A stretch of DNA of 8,531 bases from Comamonadaceae bacterium (GTDB lineage: Bacteria; Pseudomonadota; Gammaproteobacteria; Burkholderiales; Burkholderiaceae_C). This document shows, piece after piece, positions 1 to 6,286 of the stretch. Numbering within the stretch: the first letter of the stretch is position 1; each line of letters begins with the position of its first letter. The position numbers were made by a program, and so were the translations under genes. The stretch is from NCBI GenBank assembly GCA_947451445.1, contig CANFZJ010000114.1, positions 1 through 8,531 of the forward strand, read 5' to 3'. Below the pieces are notes generated by a model. That model saw nothing but the letters and a program-made list of their open reading frames with translations. It made no database searches and was not told where the DNA came from.

Positions 1-1
1 A

Positions 2-193
2 CGCGACGACGACAAGGAGGCCACCGTGCGCAAGCGCCTGGAGGTGTATAGCGCCCAAACCCGCCCTCTCGTCGATTACTACTCCAGCTGGGCCCGCAAC
101 GAACCCACCGCCGCCCCCCAGTACCGTGCCATCAGCGGCACCGGCAGCGTGGACGAAATAACTGCACGGGCATTCGCCGCACTGGCAGCGTAA
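2..193 (+). CDS. adk: Adenylate kinase, C-terminal 63 residues (5' end outside window)
   Basis: Adenylate kinase interconverts ATP + AMP and 2 ADP in the cytoplasm. Only the C-terminal part is present; the frame is open from base 2 to the TAA at 191-193. The visible start RDDDKEATVRKRL matches the conserved segment after the LID domain (E. coli RKDDQEETVRKRL). It keeps the two arginines that correspond to E. coli Arg156 and Arg167, which contact the phosphates. The next block, with T-R-P-L-V-D-Y-Y, matches the family T-x-P-L-x-x-Y-Y signature, and the acidic helical C-terminus is also typical. A strong terminator follows 14 bases after the stop, so this gene ends its transcription unit. Family assignment is from remembered motifs and is secure, although the active-site P-loop is not in view. 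Confidence 0.95.
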   Translation, partial: RDDDKEATVRKRLEVYSAQTRPLVDYYSSWARNEPTAAPQYRAISGTGSVDEITARAFAALAA

Positions 194-207
194 CTCCCAC
201 CACTCTC

Positions 208-244
208 AAAAAAGCCGCCCGGCAATGTGCCCGGCGGCTTTTTT
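208..244. terminator. Rho-independent terminator after adk, probably bidirectional
   Basis: An inverted repeat is seen. Its left arm is six A plus GCCGCC, then a C·C mismatch, then GGCA. The loop is ATG. The right arm is TGCC, C, GGCGGC and six T. The T tract follows the GC stem on the plus strand and the A tract does the same for the minus strand. The hairpin can therefore stop both adk and the convergent asparaginase gene, whose stop lies 83 bases to the right. Confidence 0.93.
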
Positions 245-259
245 CATGACTTATTCCAT

Positions 260-348
260 TTCCAGTTCCATCCGATATGTCGTTACTTCGCCTGGCCGTG
301 CGATAGCACTGCCTGCGGCTTCGCGCCTAATCTCGAATGGAACTGGAA
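260..348. repeat. 12-bp inverted repeat flanking the asparaginase 3' end
   Basis: TTCCAGTTCCAT at 260-271 is the exact reverse complement of ATGGAACTGGAA at 337-348, with 65 bases between them. The right arm lies within the last codons of the asparaginase gene and the left arm lies in the non-coding gap before the adk terminator. With such a long loop it is not a classical terminator. It may be a leftover of a small inversion-duplication or simply chance. The role is unknown. Confidence 0.4.
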
Positions 349-1340
349 GCGGAATTGGCCAGCAAGGCCAGCATCAACGCGATGCGCGCCTTCACCGGCG
401 CCAGCCCCTGGGAATCAATGACCACATCCGCAGGCGTCGCCAGCACCCGGCCAAACACGCAGCGGGTCGCCCGCACCACCGCCACGCCCGCCGCCACTGC
501 ACGCAGCAACGCGGCCTGCAAGTCGGCATGCAGCGTGCCATTGCCCGTGCCCGCCACCACCAAGCCCTGCACACCCTGGGCCACCAACGCATCCACCAGC
601 AACCCACTGGCCCCCGCGTAGTTCAACACGATTTCGACACGCGGCCAGCCGCTGGCGGGAAATGTGCCATTTACTATATTTTTGATAGCTGCTTGCGCAC
701 ATTCCACCTGCGCTAGAGGCCAATTTTGTTCATAAACGTAATCTGGCCAGACACGCTGCAGCCGCACCCGCCCCTCCTCCACCACGCCGACCAACCCGGC
801 ATCCCCCGAGGCAAACGCGTCCACCTGGTAGCTGTGCACCTTTTGCACATCCAGCGCGCTGTGGATGCGGCCCGCGCACACCGCCACCACGCCGCGTGCA
901 CCAGGCATGCTGGCCACCGCCACGGCATCCAGCAGGTTTTGCGGCCCGTCCGGCACCAGAGCCGTGGCCGGGCGCATGGCGCAGGCCAGCACCACCGGCT
1001 TGGCGGGGCACAGCACAGCCTGCAAGAAATAGGCGGTTTCCTCCAGGGTGTCGGTGCCATGGGTGATGACGATGCCCTGCACCTCCGGCTGCGCCAGCCA
1101 GTGCGCACAACGCTGCGCCAGCTGCTGCCACAGGGCAAAACCCATGTCCTTGCTATCCACCTGCGCCACCTGCTCGGCCAGCAACGCCGCTCCACCGGGC
1201 AGCAATTCCAGCAACTGAGCTACCCCCACTTCACCTGCGGTGTAGCCAATGTTGTCACCCGCCTGGCTGGCCCGGCCCGCAATGGTGCCGCCGGTACCCA
1301 GCACGACGATCTGGTGCGGACTGTTGGAATTTATCGCCAT
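327..1340 (-). CDS. L-asparaginase (type I/II asparaginase family)
   Basis: This enzyme hydrolyses L-asparagine to aspartate and ammonia. The 337-residue protein has the first threonine motif TGGTIAG (16-22, nucleophile Thr19). It also has a Tyr equivalent to the catalytic Tyr25 of E. coli AnsB (Tyr33), the second motif HGTDT (94-98, Thr96 and Asp97), AMRPATALVPDGPQNL (121-136), and DVQK with Lys167 matching the catalytic Lys162. All five catalytic positions are therefore present. I see no signal peptide, so a cytoplasmic enzyme is likely. I chose the ATG at 1338-1340; a TTG nine bases upstream is also open, but the possible Shine-Dalgarno GAAAG lies only one base from it. Residues about 204-225 are an extra segment relative to family members as I remember them and coincide with an interspersed repeat. 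It is divergent from lexA, and LexA boxes lie 20 bases upstream of the start. A substrate such as a short peptide or glutamine is possible but less likely. Confidence 0.9.
   Translation of the reverse strand: MAINSNSPHQIVVLGTGGTIAGRASQAGDNIGYTAGEVGVAQLLELLPGGAALLAEQVAQVDSKDMGFALWQQLAQRCAHWLAQPEVQGIVITHGTDTLEETAYFLQAVLCPAKPVVLACAMRPATALVPDGPQNLLDAVAVASMPGARGVVAVCAGRIHSALDVQKVHSYQVDAFASGDAGLVGVVEEGRVRLQRVWPDYVYEQNWPLAQVECAQAAIKNIVNGTFPASGWPRVEIVLNYAGASGLLVDALVAQGVQGLVVAGTGNGTLHADLQAALLRAVAAGVAVVRATRCVFGRVLATPADVVIDSQGLAPVKARIALMLALLANSASSSIRD
671..727 (+). repeat. Interspersed repeat copy A, in frame inside the asparaginase gene
   Basis: The 37-base core at 686-722 begins TAGCTGCTTGCGCACATT and ends TGCGCTAGAGGCCA. 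It aligns without gaps to copy B (24/37 identical by hand count) and copy C (26/37). It contains a GCGCA / TGCGC hairpin and is flanked by AT-rich ends. Read on the minus strand, the repeat supplies about 20 residues of the asparaginase with no stop codon and no frameshift. From memory, elements of this type are scattered through Comamonadaceae genomes. Confidence 0.7.
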
Positions 1341-1360
1341 GGCTTGCAAACTTTCAAAAA

Positions 1361-1395
1361 CTGGTTAAAAATACAGGTACTGGATATTAAGACAG
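1361..1395. promoter_or_regulatory. Two tandem LexA (SOS) boxes in the lexA / asparaginase divergent promoter
   Basis: Box 1 is CTGG-N8-ACAG at 1361-1376 and box 2 is CTGG-N8-ACAG at 1380-1395. Both differ from the proteobacterial consensus CTGT-N8-ACAG by one base and have AT-rich spacers. Their centres are 19 bp apart, giving tandem sites like those of E. coli lexA. A plausible lexA promoter, TTGCAA (1344-1349), 17 bases, AAAAAT (1367-1372), overlaps box 1, so bound LexA would block it. The same boxes end 20 bases before the asparaginase start on the other strand, so they may control that gene too. Confidence 0.85.
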
Positions 1396-1427
1396 CCCAG
1401 TCACCCTCACGCCACCGGAGCTACCCC

Positions 1428-2093
1428 ATGGACCTGCCCACTTTCCCCGCCAAGCTCACCGCCCGCCAGCAGCAGATTCTGGACCTGATCCAGGCCGCCA
1501 TTGCCCGCACCGGTGCGCCGCCCACCCGGGCCGAAATTGCCAGTACATTGGGCTTCAAATCCGCCAACGCGGCTGAAGAACACCTGCAGGCCCTGGCCCG
1601 CAAGGGTGCCATCGAGCTGGTCAGCGGCACATCGCGCGGCATCCGCCTCAAAAGTGACACCCTGCGCAGCATCAACGAATCACGCTTTCAGCACACACTC
1701 AGCCAACTCGCCTTACCGCTGATTGGCCGCGTCGCGGCGGGCTCCCCGATTTTGGCGCAGGAACACGTGGACCAAACCTACCACGTAGAAAGCAGCATGT
1801 TCCGCCACAAGCCGGACTACTTGCTCAAGGTGCGCGGCATGTCCATGCGCGACATTGGCATCCTGGACGGTGACCTGCTGGCGGTGCAGTCCGCCACCGA
1901 TGCCAAAAACGGCCAGATCGTGGTCGCCCGGCTGGGCGATGACGTCACCGTCAAACGCTTTCGACGCAACAAAGATGTGATCGAGCTACTGCCCGAAAAC
2001 CCCGACTACGCCACCATCGTCGTCGAGCCGGGCGAGAGCTTCGCCATCGAAGGCCTGGCTGTAGGCCTCATCCGCAACACCTTGCTGATGTAG
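1428..2093 (+). CDS. lexA: LexA, SOS response repressor and self-cleaving protease
   Basis: LexA represses DNA-damage genes; RecA filaments trigger its self-cleavage. The 221-residue protein has an N-terminal winged-helix domain (about 8-75), which includes LTARQQQILDLI and the recognition region FKSANAAEEHL. The cleavage site Ala104-Gly105 lies in RVAAGSPILAQ. The catalytic Ser139 lies in GMSMRDIGI and the catalytic Lys176 in VTVKRF. It is about 20 residues longer than E. coli LexA (202), with the extra length in the linker, as in many betaproteobacteria. The ATG at 1428 is chosen because GGAG lies seven bases upstream (1417-1420) and the length fits the family. The frame stays open far upstream, but only antisense to the asparaginase gene. 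Two LexA boxes in front imply autoregulation. No obvious hairpin terminator follows the stop. Confidence 0.98.
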   Translation: MDLPTFPAKLTARQQQILDLIQAAIARTGAPPTRAEIASTLGFKSANAAEEHLQALARKGAIELVSGTSRGIRLKSDTLRSINESRFQHTLSQLALPLIGRVAAGSPILAQEHVDQTYHVESSMFRHKPDYLLKVRGMSMRDIGILDGDLLAVQSATDAKNGQIVVARLGDDVTVKRFRRNKDVIELLPENPDYATIVVEPGESFAIEGLAVGLIRNTLLM

Positions 2094-2229
2094 CCCCCAG
2101 GGCCGCGCTTGGGTAGCCCCACAAGCACGCCCTTACCTTTGTCTTCACCACCCGTTTTGCAGCCACACGGCGCAGCAAGGCCTCCGTTCGTCCAACCGTA
2201 TCCAACACACGCTGTTGTGGGAGTTTTAT

Positions 2230-2604
2230 ATGGGAATCGCATCGTTTTCGCCTACCAACCTGCTGGACTCCGTGCACGGCCTGCTCGGATGGATCGCATC
2301 CAATACCGGCAAACACCACAGCGTGCACACCTCCACCCCGCTGCGACCCGGCCCAGCACGCAGCACGGTCTGCAATAGCTACGCTCTCAGCTCACCGGTG
2401 CACAGCACCTTTGCCCACATCCCGACCACACCCTCCCGCCCAGCGCGTCCCCTGCGGGTGCTGCAGGTGGCAGAGCCGTCGCCACACAACCACACCCACG
2501 CAGGCCGCATGCGTATCTCCGGGCGCATGGCCGACGTGTGCGCCGAACTGGACCGCTTGGCCGCCTTGGAAGCAGCCCCACGCAACGGCACTTTGCTACA
2601 GTAA
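2230..2604 (+). CDS. Small protein of unknown function, 124 aa
   Basis: I do not recognise a named family. The ATG at 2230 is preceded by GGGAG at about seven bases, a good ribosome site. The N-terminus (MGIASFSPTNLLDSVHGLLG) is mildly hydrophobic. The middle (about 35-80) is rich in His, Pro, Ser and Thr and looks disordered. The C-terminus from about residue 77 is the most protein-like part: RPLRVLQVAEP, a gap, then AGRMRISGRMADVCAELDRL, ending in an Ala/Glu-rich helix. I recall small Burkholderiales proteins with a similar RISGRMADVCAELDRLA tail, but this was not checked. It lies 136 bases after lexA in the same direction, with no LexA box of its own that I can see, so read-through from lexA is possible. 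The low-complexity middle leaves some chance that the true start is further downstream. Confidence 0.6.
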   Translation: MGIASFSPTNLLDSVHGLLGWIASNTGKHHSVHTSTPLRPGPARSTVCNSYALSSPVHSTFAHIPTTPSRPARPLRVLQVAEPSPHNHTHAGRMRISGRMADVCAELDRLAALEAAPRNGTLLQ

Positions 2605-2679
2605 TCGGCGATCCCCCCAAGGAGCACCAGCGACAGCTGCCCATTCGACATTTTGGTATCGGAAAGAGACATGCCAGCC

Positions 2680-2707
2680 CCGACACCGTTGCGCATCAAG
2701 GCACAAT
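2680..2707 (+). promoter_or_regulatory. Candidate promoter giving a leaderless dehydrogenase mRNA
   Basis: CCGACA (2680-2685), a 16-base spacer and CACAAT (2702-2707) resemble a sigma-70 promoter, with four of six matches in each box. Transcription would then start about seven bases later, at or next to the A of the ATG at 2714. No Shine-Dalgarno sequence sits at a usable distance; the GGGG directly before the ATG is too close. This is inference from spacing only. Confidence 0.35.
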
Positions 2708-2713
2708 CAGGGG

Positions 2714-3721
2714 ATGAACATTGTGATCCTCGACGACTACCAAGATGCTGTGCGCAAACTGGACTGCGCCACCAAGCTGGAACCCTACGCAGCCAAGGTC
2801 TACACCAATACGGTCAAGGGCTTGGGCCAGCTGTCTGTACGGCTCAAAGATGCCGACATCATCGTGTTGATCCGCGAGCGCACCCAGCTGAACCGGCAGT
2901 TGATTGAGAAGCTGCCACGCCTCAAACTGATCGCCCAAACTGGGCGCATTGGTGCCCATGTGGACATTTCTGCGTGCACCGAACGCGGCATTGCGGTTGC
3001 CGAAGGCGGCGGCTCTCCAGTCGCTCCGGCCGAACTAACCTGGGCACTGATCATGGCAGCAACCCGGCGCCTACCGCAGTACATCAGTAACTTGAAGCAC
3101 GGCGTCTGGCAGCAGTCGGGCATGAAGACCTCGTCCATGCCGGCCAACTTCGGCATGGGTACGGTACTCAAGGGCAAGACTATCGGTATCTGGGGTTATG
3201 GCCGCATTGGACAACTGGTGAGCACCTATGCACGGGCCTTTGGCATGAAGGTCCTGGTGTGGGGGCGCGAAACATCCCGCACCCGGGCTCTGGCAGATGG
3301 CATAGAGGTAGTGTCCAGCAAAGAAGAGCTGTTTGCCCAGGCCGACGTGCTGTCGCTACACCTCCGGCTAAATGACGAAACCAAGGGCATCGTGACCCTG
3401 GAAGACCTATCGCGCATGAAGCCTACAGCGCTGCTGGTCAATACCTCGCGCGCCGAACTAATCGAACCCGACGCCCTGCTGACAGGCTTGAACCGGGGGC
3501 GCCCTGGTCTGGCTGCTGTCGATGTGTTTGAAAGCGAACCCATACTGCAAGGCCATGCGCTGTTGCGGTTGGAGAACTGCATTTGCACACCGCATATCGG
3601 CTATGTAGAACAAAACAGCTACGAGATGTATTTCAACGCTGCATTTGAAAACGTACTTAACTTTATCAACGGCGCGCCTACCAACATCATCAACCCGGCG
3701 GCCTTGCAGGTCCGGCGCTAA
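2714..3721 (+). CDS. D-isomer-specific 2-hydroxyacid dehydrogenase family protein
   Basis: Members are cytoplasmic NAD(P)-dependent enzymes that reduce 2-keto acids or oxidise D-2-hydroxy acids; relatives include 3-phosphoglycerate dehydrogenase and glyoxylate/hydroxypyruvate reductase. The 335-residue protein has the substrate-binding half (1-about 105), then APAELTWALIMAA (104-116). The Rossmann motif G-Y-G-R-I-G (161-166) follows, inside KTIGIWGYGRIGQLV. The catalytic triad is Arg246 (VNTSR), Glu275 (DVFESEP) and His294 (TPHIG). Length is normal. There is no ACT domain, unlike E. coli SerA, and the exact substrate cannot be read from sequence. The ATG at 2714 gives the family-typical start MNIVILDDYQDA; an open frame reaches further upstream but reads antisense-like low-complexity sequence. 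It is 109 bases after the small gene, converges with the FimV-like gene and shares a terminator with it. Confidence 0.93.
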   Translation: MNIVILDDYQDAVRKLDCATKLEPYAAKVYTNTVKGLGQLSVRLKDADIIVLIRERTQLNRQLIEKLPRLKLIAQTGRIGAHVDISACTERGIAVAEGGGSPVAPAELTWALIMAATRRLPQYISNLKHGVWQQSGMKTSSMPANFGMGTVLKGKTIGIWGYGRIGQLVSTYARAFGMKVLVWGRETSRTRALADGIEVVSSKEELFAQADVLSLHLRLNDETKGIVTLEDLSRMKPTALLVNTSRAELIEPDALLTGLNRGRPGLAAVDVFESEPILQGHALLRLENCICTPHIGYVEQNSYEMYFNAAFENVLNFINGAPTNIINPAALQVRR

Positions 3722-3726
3722 ATTAA

Positions 3727-3779
3727 ATTGCTACTTAATTCATAGCTATAAACGCATATTTAGACTGCGATAGAGCACA
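3727..3779 (+). repeat. Interspersed repeat copy B, after the dehydrogenase gene
   Basis: The 37-base core at 3743-3779 (starts TAGCTATAAACGCATATT) aligns without gaps to copy A, with 24 of 37 identical by hand count. GCAYATT, TGCG, and the TAGAG/CA end are kept. An AT-rich flank with GCTAC precedes it, as in copy C. It fills the space between the dehydrogenase stop and the terminator hairpin. It is the most diverged of the three good copies. Confidence 0.55.
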
Positions 3780-3817
3780 AAAAAGCCGATACAGAATTGA
3801 ATTCTGTATCGGCTTTT
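3779..3817. terminator. Near-perfect palindromic bidirectional terminator
   Basis: AAAAGCCGATACAGAATT (3781-3798), one central G, and AATTCTGTATCGGCTTTT (3800-3817) form an uninterrupted 18-bp inverted repeat. The A tract on the left has six bases (3779-3784), giving a T6 tail for the minus-strand FimV-like transcript, whose stop is 14 bases away. The T4 tail on the right serves the plus-strand dehydrogenase. It separates two convergent genes. Confidence 0.92.
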
Positions 3818-3830
3818 GACTGAGTGGTCT

Positions 3831-6044
3831 TTACTTGGCTTTCGGCGAAATCTTGGCTTCGGTGTTCGGGTCGAATAAATCAAACTCCAACATATGGGTA
3901 TCAATGAGCGGCAAGGGAGGCGTTTCGGCCACAGCAGGTGCAACGGCAGGCAATTGCGGGTCCATCGGCCCCAGACCCAGGTCCAAGTCCAACGGAGCCA
4001 GATCCAACGCTGCGGCCTGTTTTGCTGGCGGCTCCTGCATCGCCAATAGCTCCGAGTTCGAGAAATCCAGATTCAGATCCAGATCCAGGTCAAGATCCAG
4101 TGGTTGGCGGGTCGAGACGGCTGCAGGCTCGGGTGGCAGGGGTGCTAGCTCAGACGCTGGCGTGTCTGGCATCAATAGCATGGGCTGGGTAATGCTGGTT
4201 TCTTGGGAAAAAGACATGTCCATCGGCTGCGCGGCTTGCGGCAGCAATGCTGCTCTGTTGCTTGGACGGACACCCCTGTCCAGCATGGGCTGGGTGTCCA
4301 TGGGGAGCGTGCCAAAACTACTTGGGGTCGTCCGGCGGCCTGCATCTTTGGCCATCGCGTAGAGCAACAGAAGCTCACGGTACGCAGCCAGATCAAATAC
4401 TTGGCTTAACGCAGCGCCGGGCTCACGGAACATGCAGGATTCCATCAACTCCAGCACCTCGGGGCTTCCCCACTGGGTCTCGATATTGCGCAGCACGGCC
4501 GGATAGGCCTCCAACGGCTTGCCCTCGTCAGTGAATGACGAGAACATAGGCAATTGGCAATTAAAGATGCGGTTAAACGCATCGCGCAATTGGTTGTATT
4601 CCGCCTGCCGTCCCAGTGTGTGGTGGATCTTCAGCAGCTCCAGATACGCTAACGGATTGACTTCGATATTGTCGTCGATGCTGTTGGTCAGTACATCAAT
4701 CGCTTGGTCGTACTGTCCCAGAGATACAAAGAAATCTGCATGCTGCTGTACGTCCAAAAAGTCCTCCGGGTACACGCTACGCGCGGGCACAGCCTTCGCA
4801 CTGACCGAGGAAGGAGGGGGCACCGGTTTGGCGGGCATGGTTGCCGCGTTCAATTTTTTCAAATCCTCAAACAACGATGCGTCCAGCTCGGCAATGTCGT
4901 GGGATGCGCCGGGGAATGTATTGGGCGGTGCGTCCTCCACCAACGCAGCGGATCGGCTGAGTGGTGCTGGACGGCTCCGTTCCAGCACAGGTGGCTCACT
5001 TTGGTTGGACCAGTCTGCGCCTACATCCTTGGCATTCTGGCGAGCCCGGTTCCACCAAAAACCGGCTGCAGCCAATGCGGCAAATAACAAGCCACCCAGT
5101 GTGTAGAGCAAGCCATCGTCATTGCGGCTGCCCTCCAACCGTTCAAGACGTAGCTTGAAGTCGGCTTCATTTTTGGCCAGTAGGGCTTTGAGTGTTTTGG
5201 ACTCAGCCTCCAGGGTCAGCAGGCGCTGCTTCTCTGGCGCATTTTCCACCGGCAGATTGTTCAACTCACGCCAGGCTGCGGCTGCCGAGGCGCGTTTCTG
5301 TGGGTCTTCCGCAGGATCGACCAATAGATCGGCGGTAGTTTTGAGCTGTACCGCACGCGTATCGGGGGCAGGTGCAGCTTCCAACTTCAAGCGAGGCTTG
5401 TTGTCAGGTGCTTCCGCCGCAGGCTTGGCGACGGGTTGTGCTGCTGGTGCAGATTCTTTCGCCTGTACCGGCTTGGGTGCGGGCTTTACTGGGGCTTTAA
5501 CAATCGGTGCTGACAAAACCCGTGGGGCACGGCGCACAACCGCATCCCGGGGGGCGACGACAGCAGCTGCGCGAGGGGCGGCAACCGGACCAGGGGCAGA
5601 GCCGTCTGCTGTTGGCGTGGCATTGGAAATAACAGGGGGAATGATCGTGGGCACGGCAGCCGCACGTGTTTCAACAGGGAAGTCGGTCAAAAAATCATAG
5701 CGGCGCGAGGCTTTTTGGCCGCAAATGGAGCGCAGTACCACGCCCACCACAGGCTCATCCACCACAGCCGAAGAGCGGATGCGTACCACCGCATCCTGGC
5801 CTTGGTTACCCGACACGACGATGACCCGTACACGGCTTGCGTCCACCCGTCCATCGCCATGGAACACCTCTGCTTCAAAACAGGCATTGCCGGTATCGTC
5901 CGCAGAGTCCAAGCGCACATCCACAGCCAGATCCAGAGGCTGACCCAACACCACTGCGCCTCGCGCGCGTCCGAGGGTCAATGCTGAGCTACCAAATGCG
6001 GCGACCAGAAGGGTCGATCCAAGGAGGGTGTTTCTGAGTTTCAC
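3831..6044 (-). CDS. FimV/HubP-like inner-membrane protein, stand-alone short form
   Basis: FimV/HubP proteins are polar landmarks that help assemble type IV pili and place other proteins at the cell pole. The 737-residue protein has a signal peptide (about 1-21). A FimV-type periplasmic domain (24-about 122) follows, beginning LTLGRARGAVVLGQPLDL and including two Cys (55, 108) that could form a disulfide. Then come a Pro/Ala/Lys-rich linker (125-235), a short coiled-coil-like stretch (270-305) and one membrane segment (312-331). The cytoplasmic part has TPR-like helices (428-570) with the motif YDQAIDVLTNSI, and an acidic tail with Leu-Asp repeats (649-660, 680-692). I see neither a LysM domain nor the usual FimV C-terminal domain. 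The start is GTG (6042-6044): an upstream stop in frame excludes earlier starts, and no clear Shine-Dalgarno is visible. The neighbours are not the asd/truA genes usual for fimV, so this is probably a paralogue. Confidence 0.8.
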   Translation of the reverse strand: MKLRNTLLGSTLLVAAFGSSALTLGRARGAVVLGQPLDLAVDVRLDSADDTGNACFEAEVFHGDGRVDASRVRVIVVSGNQGQDAVVRIRSSAVVDEPVVGVVLRSICGQKASRRYDFLTDFPVETRAAAVPTIIPPVISNATPTADGSAPGPVAAPRAAAVVAPRDAVVRRAPRVLSAPIVKAPVKPAPKPVQAKESAPAAQPVAKPAAEAPDNKPRLKLEAAPAPDTRAVQLKTTADLLVDPAEDPQKRASAAAAWRELNNLPVENAPEKQRLLTLEAESKTLKALLAKNEADFKLRLERLEGSRNDDGLLYTLGGLLFAALAAAGFWWNRARQNAKDVGADWSNQSEPPVLERSRPAPLSRSAALVEDAPPNTFPGASHDIAELDASLFEDLKKLNAATMPAKPVPPPSSVSAKAVPARSVYPEDFLDVQQHADFFVSLGQYDQAIDVLTNSIDDNIEVNPLAYLELLKIHHTLGRQAEYNQLRDAFNRIFNCQLPMFSSFTDEGKPLEAYPAVLRNIETQWGSPEVLELMESCMFREPGAALSQVFDLAAYRELLLLYAMAKDAGRRTTPSSFGTLPMDTQPMLDRGVRPSNRAALLPQAAQPMDMSFSQETSITQPMLLMPDTPASELAPLPPEPAAVSTRQPLDLDLDLDLNLDFSNSELLAMQEPPAKQAAALDLAPLDLDLGLGPMDPQLPAVAPAVAETPPLPLIDTHMLEFDLFDPNTEAKISPKAK
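4065..4100. repeat. Hexanucleotide tandem repeat encoding Leu-Asp units
   Basis: Six adjacent 6-mers on the plus strand read ATCCAG, ATTCAG, ATCCAG, ATCCAG, GTCAAG, ATCCAG. On the coding (minus) strand they give CTG-GAT type codons, that is Leu-Asp repeated with one Leu-Asn, at residues 649-660 of the FimV-like protein. The unit is a multiple of three, so slippage would change the tail length without breaking the frame. Confidence 0.85.
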
Positions 6045-6286
6045 TGCAGTTTTTAGCGTTTTTTAAATTTGGTTACACGATACCATCTGAAAACGGCCAG
6101 GAGGCAACTAATAGCATCGAATTATGGGCCCAACTGCATCCATATGGCATATTAGAGCAAGCACACGTGGCCTACCTGAAACACTGTATGGCCCAGTTCC
6201 ATAGACGCGCTGGCGACAGCCCTGGGCATCCCCGCCACACACCGGCACGACAATTGAGCTATTTTTAGCTACGCAAGACACAGGCC
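6045..6286. other. Divergent intergenic region between the FimV-like gene and the Crp/Fnr regulator
   Basis: These 242 bases must hold both promoters, but no sigma-70 pair stands out. On the minus strand, TTGCCT and TATCGT are 19 bases apart, which is a weak match at best. No TTGAT-N4-ATCAA FNR site and no TGTGA-N6-TCACA CRP site is visible. TATGGGCCCAACT and TATGGCCCAGTT form a loose direct repeat. The right end holds a possible shortened copy of the interspersed repeat. Confidence 0.5.
6255..6286 (+). repeat. Possible internally deleted copy D of the interspersed repeat
   Basis: GAGCTATTTTTAGCTACGCA followed by AGACACAGGCCA resembles the two ends of copy A (ATATTTTTGATAGCTGC and CTAGAGGCCA) joined with the middle lost. 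It runs directly into the ATG of the regulator gene. The match is short and could be chance. Confidence 0.25.

Noticed and set aside
726..1427. Upstream extension of the lexA reading frame by 234 codons
   Set aside because: It is antisense to the asparaginase gene, has a composition typical of a shadow frame, and runs through the LexA boxes. LexA proteins start at the ATG at 1428.
2371..2393. GCAATAGCTACGCTCTCAGC as another repeat copy
   Set aside because: Only the AATAGCT stretch matches the family; the core centre and right end are missing, and it lies in a low-complexity part of a coding frame.
2379..2699. Minus-strand frame of 106 codons with a plausible-looking start (MSLSDTKMSNGQLSLVLLGG)
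   Set aside because: Most of it is the antisense of the conserved-looking tail of the gene at 2230-2604, and its C-terminal half is Arg/Gly/Trp-rich shadow sequence.
4582..5106. Long plus-strand Ser/Ala-rich frames opposite the FimV-like gene
   Set aside because: They are shadows of the GC-rich, Ala/Pro-rich coding strand, with no start signals and no protein-like pattern.
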